NCBI GenBank assembly: GCA_018664265.1
Contig: JABJOR010000303.1
Coordinates: 1 to 6,693 of the forward strand
Direction of reading: 5' to 3'
DNA length: 6,693 bases
Source: Rhodospirillales bacterium
GTDB lineage: Bacteria; Pseudomonadota; Alphaproteobacteria; Rhodospirillales; Casp-alpha2
In this document: in pieces, positions 1 to 5,266 of the stretch
How the letters are laid out: each line of letters opens with the position of its first letter
Position numbering within the stretch: position 1 is the first letter of the stretch
Program-made: the position numbers and the translations under genes
Notes under the pieces: model-generated
The model's database searches: none
Told to the model about the DNA's origin: nothing
Seen by the model: the letters and a program-made list of their open reading frames with translations, nothing else

Positions 1-640
1 GATATTCATCGGCTACCCATTCAGCACCATTTTGCTCAACCAGAATTTTGGTAACTTTGGCCATTTCGCGTGGATACACATAGTTGGATCCGACGATGAA
101 GAATTTCTTTTTGCCAAGGGTCTTAATAATCCAAGGAATAAAGTTGTCGAGCTGTTGGTTTGGCACACCGCCACCAGCGTAAACAACATTCTTGGAGCAT
201 TCATAACCTTCATAAAAAGTCGGGTAGAAAAAAACGTTCTTACGTTTTTCATATACTGGAAGAACGGCTTTACGGCTTGCTGACGTGTAACCACCAAACG
301 TGGTTGGTACACGATCACGCAAGACGAGCTTGCTTGCTTTTTCATTGTAAGTTTTTGGATCTGAAGCGCCATCTTCGACAATAGGCTTGATCTGCTTGCC
401 TAAAACACCACCTGCAGCATTGATTTCAGCTATCGCCATCAGAGTGGCATCAGATAATGATTTTTCGACGATCGAAAGACCACCAGTCAACGAGAACAAT
501 ACACCAACTTCAATCTCAGATGATGCGGCCATTGCAAGTCCGGCACTTTTACTCCATATGTGCGGAAAACCTGCTACAGTTCCAGCACCAACCATCATTG
601 TACTTTGTAAAAACTTCCTACGATCAAATTTCTTAGTCAT
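1..640 (-). CDS. Tat-exported urea/short-chain-amide ABC transporter substrate-binding protein, 3' end outside window
   Basis: Partial gene: 213 codons are visible and the rest lies beyond the left edge. The product should be the periplasmic binding protein of an ABC importer for urea or short amides (UrtA/FmdD-like, type I periplasmic fold related to AmiC). The N-terminus has a twin-arginine signal (FDRRKFLQ, Arg7-Arg8), a hydrophobic stretch at about 14-25, and a possible cleavage site near the Ala-rich stretch 35-40. The mature part opens with IEVGVLFSLTGG and contains FGGYTSASRKAVLPV (115-129), FYPTFYEG (138-145), PNQQ (160-163) and GSNYVYPRE (184-192), all typical of the family. The start at 640 is supported by AGGGAG at 653-648, 7 bases upstream. 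It lies downstream of amiR on the same strand, behind an ANTAR-type attenuator, so amide-induced expression is inferred. Permease and ATPase genes would be expected further left. The ligand (urea, formamide or acetamide) cannot be decided from this part. Confidence 0.88.
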   Translation of the reverse strand, partial: MTKKFDRRKFLQSTMMVGAGTVAGFPHIWSKSAGLAMAASSEIEVGVLFSLTGGLSIVEKSLSDATLMAIAEINAAGGVLGKQIKPIVEDGASDPKTYNEKASKLVLRDRVPTTFGGYTSASRKAVLPVYEKRKNVFFYPTFYEGYECSKNVVYAGGGVPNQQLDNFIPWIIKTLGKKKFFIVGSNYVYPREMAKVTKILVEQNGAEWVADEY

Positions 641-647
641 TATGTAA

Positions 648-653
648 CTCCCT
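648..653 (-). promoter_or_regulatory. Ribosome binding site of the binding-protein gene
   Basis: AGGGAG on the minus strand with 7 bases to the ATG at 640-638. It fixes the start that includes the complete twin-arginine signal peptide. Confidence 0.75.
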
Positions 654-749
654 GTTACGATTGTTATTGCAAACTATAAAACCTGCATAATTATTCGATA
701 TCTGCATTTGAGCATTATCTTCTTGTTGATTTAAGATTTGAGTGGAATC

Positions 750-798
750 AAACAAAAAGAAGCCCACGCACATCTATTGAGATCACGTAGGCTTCTTT
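750..798 (-). terminator. Intrinsic terminator/attenuator ahead of the binding-protein gene
   Basis: On the minus-strand RNA, AAAGAAGCCUACG (798-786) pairs with CGUGGGCUUCUUU (768-756) over 13 positions, with one U-G wobble. The loop contains a further AUCU/AGAU stem (783-780 with 775-772). The 3' arm runs into UUUUUGUUU. This is a strong Rho-independent terminator. Its 5' arm (798-790) is also the loop and 3' arm of the second hexaloop hairpin, so the two structures exclude each other. It should end amiCR transcripts in the absence of inducer and block entry into the binding-protein gene. The hairpin is nearly symmetrical, but transcripts on the plus strand would have a weaker U tract (UUU then G). 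Confidence 0.85.
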
Positions 799-823
799 GC
801 CAGCATGGCGCATCATTGCGCCA
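790..823 (-). promoter_or_regulatory. ANTAR-responsive tandem hexaloop hairpins (predicted AmiR target)
   Basis: Hairpin 1 (823-806) is UGGCGC-AAUGAU-GCGCCA, a perfect 6-bp stem closing a six-base loop. After 4 bases comes hairpin 2 (801-790), GGC-AAAGAA-GCC. Both loops have A at position 1 and G at position 4, the signature known for RNA targets of ANTAR-domain antiterminators. Hairpin 2 occupies bases needed for the base of the following terminator, so AmiR binding should allow read-through into the binding-protein gene. The same arrangement lies upstream of amiE. That AmiR is the ligand is inferred from the neighbouring gene and the matching amiE leader. Confidence 0.78.
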
Positions 824-889
824 GATATATTACAACTTAAATGGGATATGAAGTTTTATTGAACTGACCGTATATAATGAATTAGCCAG

Positions 890-918
890 AATATCCCTGT
901 TTTTCCTTCGCTTGTCCA
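890..918 (-). promoter_or_regulatory. Weak sigma70-type promoter candidate for the binding-protein leader
   Basis: On the minus strand TGGACA (918-913) and GATATT (895-890) are 17 bases apart, matching the sigma70 -35 and -10 consensus at 5 and 4 of 6 positions. It would start an RNA at about 883, placing both hexaloop hairpins and the terminator in the leader. The match is modest. Read-through from the amiC promoter would also supply this leader. Confidence 0.25.
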
Positions 919-1009
919 AGGCATCAGCCCGACTTGCAGAAAAACCGTACTCCAAACATTTTCGTGTGTAAAGGGGGCAATTATCTCAAAGTGCAATTTA
1001 TTTTAAATT

Positions 1010-1633
1010 TTATTGAAAAATTTCGTTTGCATTTATGATTGCCAACGCAACATCCTGAACACTCATTCGTTTATTCATGGCCTGATCGCGGATCATTGAA
1101 TAGGCCTTGCTTTCGGAAACTCCTTTATTTTTCATAAGGATTTCTTTTGCGTTAGAAACCGCGCGCATTCCCGATAAACGACGTTTTAGTTTTTCAATCT
1201 GATCACGCTGGTCTTTGTCGTTTCGAAAGTTTTTTAATGCAATAAACAAGTTGGCAAGTGTTCCAAAATTACGCAACGGCAGGCCAATAACCGCGTGGGC
1301 ATTAAGCTCAACAGCGGCCTGAACAATGACAGGGTTTTCGTAATCGATCACCGCAACCAAAGCTGCTGGTGGTTTGCTGGAGTCCCAAACAAGACTGGCC
1401 TCACGCTCCATGATCGGGCGCAATGCAACGCAAACGACATCAAAATCTGCATCGTTAATTTCGGGTGGTGGCCAGGACGTCTGTACGCGACAACCTATTC
1501 GCGTGAGGTGTCGATATAGATTTTCACTTTCTTCATCACGGGGTTGAATGAGCAACACGCGAACTGATTTTAGGTTTCGCACCAGTGACGAAAGTTGCAT
1601 GCTTTCATTTCGCTGATGCTTTTGAGTGGTCAT
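1010..1633 (-). CDS. amiR: AmiR, ANTAR-domain transcription antiterminator of the amidase system
   Basis: A 207-aa protein matching AmiR of P. aeruginosa (196 aa) in layout. AmiR binds leader RNA and prevents termination; AmiC holds it inactive until amide binds. Residues about 22-128 form a pseudo-receiver domain (VRVLLIQPRDEE, IGCRVQTSWPPPE at 46-58) without the usual phospho-acceptor Asp at the end of strand 3 (FDVVCVAL). A charged, probably coiled-coil stretch (about 128-155, including QIEKLKRRL) leads into the C-terminal ANTAR domain (about 146-205), recognisable by NAKEILM, AYSMIRDQAMNKRMSVQDVA. The start at 1633 overlaps the amiC stop as ATGA and has AGGTG at 1645-1641. A longer reading from 1666 lies inside amiC. 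Met12 (1600) would give 196 aa but has a poorer ribosome site. Both predicted RNA targets of this protein are in the window. Confidence 0.93.
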   Translation of the reverse strand: MTTQKHQRNESMQLSSLVRNLKSVRVLLIQPRDEESENLYRHLTRIGCRVQTSWPPPEINDADFDVVCVALRPIMEREASLVWDSSKPPAALVAVIDYENPVIVQAAVELNAHAVIGLPLRNFGTLANLFIALKNFRNDKDQRDQIEKLKRRLSGMRAVSNAKEILMKNKGVSESKAYSMIRDQAMNKRMSVQDVALAIINANEIFQ

Positions 1634-2775
1634 TTTGCCACACCTGATATAAGAGAAGGTTGCCACCTTTCTGCAGCATGATGAATCATGTATGGGTCTG
1701 GTTCTATAGCGCCTTTTGTCTCGGCAACAATTTGAATATTACCATTCTTCTCTATCTGTCCGATTCTGGACCATAAGTGAGTATGGTGATTTTCCACATC
1801 CATTCGAATTCGTCCCTGAGGCGCATTAAACTGTGCCCCCAGCACTGCTGCGCGCAATGCTTTTGTATCGATGCTTTGTGTTATGTTCAGAGCATGGGCA
1901 AATAGATGTACCTGACAGTATGCTGATTCAACACACATGTTCGTGCGCATATTTTGACCAAATTTACTTTTATAATTACTAACGAATTTTGCATTCTCTG
2001 GGGAATCAATTGTATCAAAATAGCTGGCGGCCACGATATGACCAGCTGCCGCCGCGTGACCCATTTTTTCAATTTCAACCTCAGATGTAACCATGCTGGC
2101 AATCGGAATTTCATCCGACGATATTCCGGCATCCTGGAAAGCAGAGTAAAGATCCATGATACCATCCCCGACGATTGTTGATATCACGACATCTGGTTTT
2201 AATTTCGCAATATCCTGAATGATAGGTTTAAAAACATCCTTTGTTGCCTCCAAGGGCACATATTTTTCAGCAATGATTGTGCCGCCGTTTTGAACGGCTA
2301 GATCACGCAGGATACGATTTGATTCGCGTGGAAAAACATAATTAGATCCTATTAGATAAAACCGGTTTCCATAATTCTCAAACAGGTACTCGCTCAAAGG
2401 TACACTATACTGATTTGGGCAGGCTCCGGTATAGAAAACATTATCGGACAGCTCAAATCCTTCATAAAAAATTGGATAGAACAATAAACTGTCACTCTTC
2501 TCAATTACAGGGAGCATTGCCTTACGGCTTGCTGATGTGTAACCACCGAAGACGACATTTATTGATTCTTCTTTAATTAATTTATGAACCAGTTCTGCCG
2601 ATTTGTTTTCATCAGATTCCGTATCCAGAACAACAGGTTCAATAAGGCGACCAGCGACACCGCCAGCAGCATTAATTTCTTCAATTGCCATTAATGTGCC
2701 ATTCAGCGGTCCGCGTTCCGCTAAAGCGAGGCAGCCCGTTTGTGAATGCAGCACTCCGACTTTCCAGCCGTCCAT
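1630..2775 (-). CDS. amiC: AmiC, cytoplasmic amide sensor and negative regulator of AmiR
   Basis: A 381-aa protein (P. aeruginosa AmiC is about 385 aa) with the periplasmic-binding-protein fold but no signal peptide, as expected for the cytoplasmic sensor that binds AmiR and lets it go when amide is present. Visible landmarks are WKVGVLHSQTG (4-14), INAAGGVAGR (34-43), FGGYTSASRKAMLPV (76-90), FYPIFYEGFE (99-108), PNQYSVPL (120-127), GSNYVFPRESN (143-153) and EPDPYMIHH near the C-terminus. Start chosen at 2775, where AAGGTG lies 6 bases upstream; extending to 2823 adds 16 residues of non-conserved sequence. Compared with P. aeruginosa AmiC as I recall it, the amide pocket keeps Tyr83, Ser85 and Tyr104 (here Tyr79, Ser81, Tyr100), but Thr106, Pro107 and Tyr152 are replaced by Ile102, Phe103 and Phe148. 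This suggests a changed ligand preference. It is first in an operon with amiR (4-base overlap). Confidence 0.92.
   Translation of the reverse strand: MDGWKVGVLHSQTGCLALAERGPLNGTLMAIEEINAAGGVAGRLIEPVVLDTESDENKSAELVHKLIKEESINVVFGGYTSASRKAMLPVIEKSDSLLFYPIFYEGFELSDNVFYTGACPNQYSVPLSEYLFENYGNRFYLIGSNYVFPRESNRILRDLAVQNGGTIIAEKYVPLEATKDVFKPIIQDIAKLKPDVVISTIVGDGIMDLYSAFQDAGISSDEIPIASMVTSEVEIEKMGHAAAAGHIVAASYFDTIDSPENAKFVSNYKSKFGQNMRTNMCVESAYCQVHLFAHALNITQSIDTKALRAAVLGAQFNAPQGRIRMDVENHHTHLWSRIGQIEKNGNIQIVAETKGAIEPDPYMIHHAAERWQPSLISGVAK
1641..1645 (-). promoter_or_regulatory. Ribosome binding site of amiR
   Basis: AGGTG on the minus strand inside the end of amiC, 7 bases before the ATG at 1633. Together with the ATGA overlap it favours translational coupling to amiC and decides the start over the internal Met at 1600. 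Confidence 0.6.
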
Positions 2776-2781
2776 TTTTTT

Positions 2782-2787
2782 CACCTT
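2782..2787 (-). promoter_or_regulatory. Ribosome binding site of amiC
   Basis: AAGGTG on the minus strand, 6 bases before ATG 2775-2773. It decides the 381-aa start over the longer reading from 2823. Confidence 0.75.
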
Positions 2788-2796
2788 ACATATTCT

Positions 2797-2821
2797 GCTC
2801 CCCGGCCAAAGCCCTGAGAGC
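2797..2821 (-). other. Hairpin in the amiC leader
   Basis: On the minus strand GCTCTC (2821-2816) pairs with GGGAGC (2802-2797), and inside it GGC-TTTG-GCC (2813-2804) forms an inner stem. It ends 9 bases before the amiC ribosome site and has no U tract, so it is not a terminator. It also lacks the A1/G4 six-base loop of the two AmiR-type sites. A role in amiC translation or message stability is only a possibility. Confidence 0.4.
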
Positions 2822-2842
2822 ACCCAAAAGTTTTACATAAAA

Positions 2843-2870
2843 ATTATTTGCGAGGAACTCATTGTTACAA
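2843..2870 (-). promoter_or_regulatory. Candidate sigma70 promoter of amiCR
   Basis: On the minus strand TTGTAA (2870-2865) and AATAAT (2848-2843) are 16 bases apart, matching 4 and 5 of 6 consensus positions. Transcription would start near 2836, giving a leader of about 60 bases before amiC. Confidence 0.4.
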
Positions 2871-3091
2871 TTTCAAGCAGAACATCCTTGTTCTTTTGCT
2901 AGCAGCTGTAATGCTGTGGTTATTTTCTGCGTATCAGAAAAATGCCTTTAGGTCCAGTCGCCCAAAAACGCAATCTTGATTAACAGGTAAATAATTCTCC
3001 AAATTGCCGTATTTGATCAATGTGTATTTTTTTCATATGTCTGCTCTTTTAGAATAACTTGCGGGTGCCAACGGATCTTCGCACAGTAAAT

Positions 3092-3120
3092 TTGACTCAG
3101 AACAAATATTGATTTAGCTT
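3092..3120 (+). promoter_or_regulatory. Candidate sigma70 promoter of amiE
   Basis: TTGACT (3092-3097, 5 of 6 consensus positions) is followed after 17 bases by TAGCTT (3115-3120, 3 of 6). The -10 match is weak, but the position suits a transcript starting at about 3127 that includes both hexaloop hairpins and the terminator. P. aeruginosa amiE is likewise controlled after initiation, so a simple promoter would suffice. An alternative is the TAGAAT at 3050-3055, which lacks a good -35. Confidence 0.33.
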
Positions 3121-3121
3121 T

Positions 3122-3158
3122 TTCTCACTGAGGGCACTCCGTAGAATGCCCATGAGAG
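3122..3158 (+). other. Stem-loop at the 5' end of the amiE leader
   Basis: GGGCA (3132-3136) pairs with TGCCC (3147-3151) around a 10-base loop. Outside an internal loop, CTCA (3124-3127) pairs with TGAG (3153-3156), extendable by T3123-A3157. It directly precedes the two hexaloop hairpins and lacks their loop signature. Depending on the true start site it could be a 5' RNA structure or an operator overlapping the start point. Confidence 0.4.
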
Positions 3159-3195
3159 CGGCAATGATGCCGTGAAATAGGTTGGCAATGTAGCC
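3158..3195 (+). promoter_or_regulatory. ANTAR-responsive tandem hexaloop hairpins in the amiE leader (AmiR target)
   Basis: Hairpin 1 (3158-3173) is GCGGC-AAUGAU-GCCGU, closed by a G-U pair. Hairpin 2 (3184-3195) is GGC-AAUGUA-GCC. They are separated by 10 bases, and both loops have A1 and G4, the published ANTAR RNA signature. Bases 3192-3195, the last loop base and the 3' arm of hairpin 2, also form the foot of the terminator that follows. AmiR bound to the two loops should therefore stop the terminator forming and let RNA polymerase proceed into amiE. This fits the known AmiR antitermination of the P. aeruginosa amidase operon. Confidence 0.82.
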
Positions 3196-3235
3196 TGGCA
3201 TGTACCGTGATAAACGGTTGTGTTGGGCTTTTTTT
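3192..3235 (+). terminator. Intrinsic terminator (attenuator) in the amiE leader
   Basis: A long stem pairs AGCC (3192-3195) with GGCU (3226-3229), continues through several G-U wobbles plus C3199-G3222 and A3200-U3221, skips U3203, and closes with ACCGU (3204-3208) paired to ACGGU (3214-3218) around a 5-base loop. That is about 16 pairs. A run of seven T (3229-3235) follows directly. It lies between the promoter candidate and amiE, so it acts as a conditional attenuator, not as the end of an upstream gene. Confidence 0.83.
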
Positions 3236-3247
3236 GTCTCAACGTTC

Positions 3248-3285
3248 TTTCATGGGCTGGAATTTCAAATCCAAAAACCATGAAA
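3248..3285 (+). repeat. 8-bp inverted repeat between attenuator and amiE ribosome site
   Basis: TTTCATGG (3248-3255) and CCATGAAA (3278-3285) are perfect complements 22 bases apart. The spacer holds a smaller stem (GGAATTT against AAATCC, 3259-3272). The structure ends 13 bases before the GAGGAG ribosome site, so it would not hide it but could affect RNA stability or act as a protein site. No function is known to me. Confidence 0.45.
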
Positions 3286-3298
3286 ATTCATAAACAGT

Positions 3299-3304
3299 GA
3301 GGAG
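3299..3304 (+). promoter_or_regulatory. Ribosome binding site of amiE
   Basis: GAGGAG with 8 bases to the ATG at 3313. It is the strongest ribosome site in the window, in keeping with high expression of the amidase once the leader is read through. Confidence 0.8.
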
Positions 3305-3312
3305 TAAGCACC

Positions 3313-4353
3313 ATGTACCACGGTGATATAGGTAGTAGCAATGATACCGTTGGCGTTGCTGTCGTAAACTATAAAATGCCACGACTGCATACCAGGGCGG
3401 AAGTTCTCGATAATTGTCACAAAATAGCGGACATGATCGAAGGCATGAAAGTCGGGTTGCCGGGCATGGACCTTGTGATTTTCCCCGAATATAGCACTCA
3501 CGGAATCATGTACGACGAAAAAGAAATGTATGAAACTGCATCGCAAGTCCCTGGTGAAGAAACAGAGATTTTTGCAGACGTTTGTAGAAAAGCAAAAGTC
3601 TGGGGCGTATTCTCGCTGACTGGTGAACGTCACGAAGATCATCCAAACAAAGCACCCTACAACACGTTAATTTTGATGAATGACAAGGGCGAAATCGTTC
3701 AAAAATATCGCAAAATCATGCCTTGGGTGCCCATTGAAGGTTGGTATCCAGGAAACTGCACTTACGTATCTGAGGGCCCTAAGGGTATGAAAGTCAGCCT
3801 CATCATTTGTGATGATGGTAACTATCCTGAAATCTGGCGCGATTGCGCAATGAAGGGTGCCGAGCTCATCGTTCGTTGCCAAGGCTACATGTATCCCGCT
3901 AAAGAACAACAAATCACCATGGCAAAAGCTATGGCATGGACAAACAATTCCTATGTCGCCGTTGCCAACGCTACCGGTAACGACGGTGTTTATTCGTACT
4001 TTGGTTATTCCGCCCTGATTGGCTTCGATGGCCGTGTACTCGGCTCATGTGCTGAAGATGTAGATGCTATTCAGTACGCACAAATGTCTGTATCGGCGAT
4101 TCGTGATGCCCGAAAGAATGCTCAGTCGACGAACCACTTGTTCAAGTTATTGCACCGTGGCTATACCGGCATGATCAACTCTGGTGACGGAGATAAGGGT
4201 GTCGCTGAATGCCCATTTGATTTTTACAAAAAATGGATTACAGATCCAGAGGGTACTCGTGAAATGGTCGAGTCCTTTACACGCGAAACCGTGGGCACAG
4301 AAGAGAATCCTATCGAAGGCATTCCAAACGAAAAAACCGGCTCACACCGTTAA
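3313..4353 (+). CDS. amiE: Aliphatic amidase AmiE
   Basis: A 346-aa nitrilase-superfamily enzyme, the same length as P. aeruginosa AmiE and closely similar throughout. It hydrolyses short aliphatic amides such as acetamide and propionamide to carboxylate and ammonia in the cytoplasm; known members are homohexamers. The catalytic residues are all present: Glu59 (VIFPEYS), Lys134 (KYRKIMPW), Glu142 (PIEGWYPG) and Cys166 ([13 protein letters not shown]). Tyr60, Thr103 and Trp138, positions tied to substrate fit in P. aeruginosa mutants, are also kept. Differences that I recall are Gly7 for Ser7 and Val139 for Cys139. The close match to AmiE favours amidase over the related formamidase AmiF, though activity on formamide is possible. 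It is preceded by an AmiR-type attenuator and followed after 91 bases by the NorQ-like gene. Confidence 0.97.
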   Translation: MYHGDIGSSNDTVGVAVVNYKMPRLHTRAEVLDNCHKIADMIEGMKVGLPGMDLVIFPEYSTHGIMYDEKEMYETASQVPGEETEIFADVCRKAKVWGVFSLTGERHEDHPNKAPYNTLILMNDKGEIVQKYRKIMPWVPIEGWYPGNCTYVSEGPKGMKVSLIICDDGNYPEIWRDCAMKGAELIVRCQGYMYPAKEQQITMAKAMAWTNNSYVAVANATGNDGVYSYFGYSALIGFDGRVLGSCAEDVDAIQYAQMSVSAIRDARKNAQSTNHLFKLLHRGYTGMINSGDGDKGVAECPFDFYKKWITDPEGTREMVESFTRETVGTEENPIEGIPNEKTGSHR

Positions 4354-4367
4354 AGACTTTAGTGGAA

Positions 4368-4399
4368 TGGGAAGCGGGGTCTTTGCACACTGCTTCCCA
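4368..4399 (+). other. Intercistronic hairpin after amiE
   Basis: TGGGAAGC (4368-4375) and GCTTCCCA (4392-4399) form a perfect 8-bp stem with a 16-base loop, 14 bases after the amiE stop. The sequence that follows is T-rich but not a clean T run (CCTTTGTCTGCTT), so it would be a leaky terminator or an RNA-stabilising element. It could leave the downstream ATPase pair made at a lower level than the amidase. Confidence 0.5.
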
Positions 4400-4444
4400 A
4401 TGCCTTTGTCTGCTTACCAATAATTTCAGATACAATATTGAAAG

Positions 4445-5254
4445 ATGATTCTTGCTATGCCTTTGAAAGATTATTTGATTACTGAAGAGCCTTATTATCA
4501 GAGCACTGGCAAGGAAATCACACATTTTGAAGCTGCATACGCAGATCGGATGCCTATCATGCTGAAAGGCCCCACGGGTTGCGGCAAGACTCGCTTTGTT
4601 GAACACATGGCCTGTCGCCTGAAAAAACCTCTTATCACAGTTTCATGCCACGAAGATATGACGGCATCAGATCTGGTCGGTCGGTATTTGCTCGATGCAG
4701 ATGGGACTGTCTGGCACGATGGACCACTTACTTTGGCCGTGCGCTATGGCGGCATTTGTTATCTTGATGAAATCGTCGAGGCCCGTCAGGACACGACGGT
4801 TGTCATCCACTCCCTGACTGATGACCGGCGTATTCTTCCCTTGGAAAAGAAAAACGAAGTCGTTAAAGCCCATCCAGATTTCCAAGTCGTTATTTCTTAT
4901 AATCCGGGATACCAAAGCGTACTCAAAGATTTGAAGGAATCTACCAAGCAGCGCTTTGGTGCCATCGACTTCAACTACCCATCGGCTGAACTTGAGGCCA
5001 ACATCGTCAGCCATGAATCAGGTGTTGAAAGCTCTATCGCCAGCAAATTGGTGCAAATTGCCGAACGTTCACGCAACCTACGCGGCCACGGTCTGGAAGA
5101 AGGAGCATCAACCCGCATGCTCATTCACGTTGGTCAGCTCATCAATCGTGGAGTACCGCTAGGTGAGGCCTGTGAAATCGCGCTGGTTCTGCCCATCACC
5201 GATGACCCTGATATTCGAAGTGCCTTGAGTTCTGCCATTTCGGCGTGTGCTTGA
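4445..5254 (+). CDS. AAA+ ATPase of the NorQ/CbbQ/NirQ (MoxR) family
   Basis: A 269-aa single-domain AAA+ ATPase. Visible are [10 protein letters not shown] near the start (typical of NorQ/CbbQ), Walker A GPTGCGKT (42-49), Walker B ICYLDE (104-109), sensor-1 Asn153 in SYNPG, a candidate arginine finger Arg170 in ESTKQRFG, and sensor-2 Arg224 in ASTRML. The length matches NorQ/CbbQ (about 260-270 aa). In known cases these ATPases work with a VWA partner (NorD, CbbO) to activate or remodel a metalloenzyme or Rubisco. In the P. aeruginosa ami operon the gene after amiE, amiB, also encodes an AAA-type protein, so this may be its positional counterpart, but I do not assign that symbol. Neither ATG 4445 nor the in-frame ATG 4457 has a good ribosome site; 4457 gives MPLKDYL and may be the real start. 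The VWA-partner gene follows after 12 bases. Confidence 0.9.
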   Translation: MILAMPLKDYLITEEPYYQSTGKEITHFEAAYADRMPIMLKGPTGCGKTRFVEHMACRLKKPLITVSCHEDMTASDLVGRYLLDADGTVWHDGPLTLAVRYGGICYLDEIVEARQDTTVVIHSLTDDRRILPLEKKNEVVKAHPDFQVVISYNPGYQSVLKDLKESTKQRFGAIDFNYPSAELEANIVSHESGVESSIASKLVQIAERSRNLRGHGLEEGASTRMLIHVGQLINRGVPLGEACEIALVLPITDDPDIRSALSSAISACA

Positions 5255-5266
5255 TAAGTAAATGTC

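Larger units (their letters stand above)
641..1009 (-). other. Gene-free leader between amiR and the binding-protein gene
   Basis: No convincing gene is seen here on either strand. On the minus strand it holds, in order, a weak promoter candidate (about 918-890), a 7-bp inverted repeat (843-849 with 891-897), two hexaloop hairpins (823-806 and 801-790), an intrinsic terminator (798-756), about 100 bases of AT-rich untranslated leader, and the ribosome binding site of the binding-protein gene. No separate terminator is visible between the amiR stop and the hexaloop hairpins, so amiCR transcripts should run into this leader. Confidence 0.75.
2776..3312. other. Divergent control region between amiC and amiE
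   Basis: No gene is seen in these 537 bases. On the minus strand it holds the amiC ribosome site, a leader hairpin (2797-2821) and a promoter candidate (2843-2870). On the plus strand it holds an amiE promoter candidate (3092-3120), an upstream stem-loop (3122-3158), the two hexaloop hairpins (3158-3195), a terminator (3192-3235), an inverted repeat (3248-3285) and the amiE ribosome site. I see nothing clear in 2871-3090 apart from AT-rich DNA with scattered -10-like hexamers, for example TAGAAT at 3050-3055. Confidence 0.7.

Noticed and set aside
387..647. Plus-strand open frame opposite the binding-protein gene
   Set aside because: It is antisense to a recognisable coding sequence with family motifs and a Tat signal. 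The plus-strand product resembles nothing and has no ribosome site.
859..878. Plus-strand promoter TTGAAC plus TATAAT
   Set aside because: The spacer is only 8 bases, far too short, and no plus-strand gene follows.
1634..1666. Longer AmiR reading from 1666
   Set aside because: The extension lies inside amiC. The ATG at 1633 has AGGTG upstream and the usual ATGA overlap.
2776..2823. N-terminal extension of AmiC from ATG 2823
   Set aside because: The 16 added residues are not like AmiC, overlap a leader hairpin and the ribosome site AAGGTG, and lack a ribosome site of their own.
3055..3085. Sigma54-like TTGGCAC on the minus strand between amiC and amiE
   Set aside because: The -24-like element is good, but there is no GC at the required 10-base spacing after GG, so the -12 element is missing.
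3183..3199. Sigma54-like TGGCA within the amiE leader
   Set aside because: Spacing to a downstream GC is wrong, and the bases are fully explained by hairpin 2 and the terminator.
3265..3642. Minus-strand frame opposite the start of amiE
   Set aside because: It is a shadow of amiE, whose protein is conserved over its full length.
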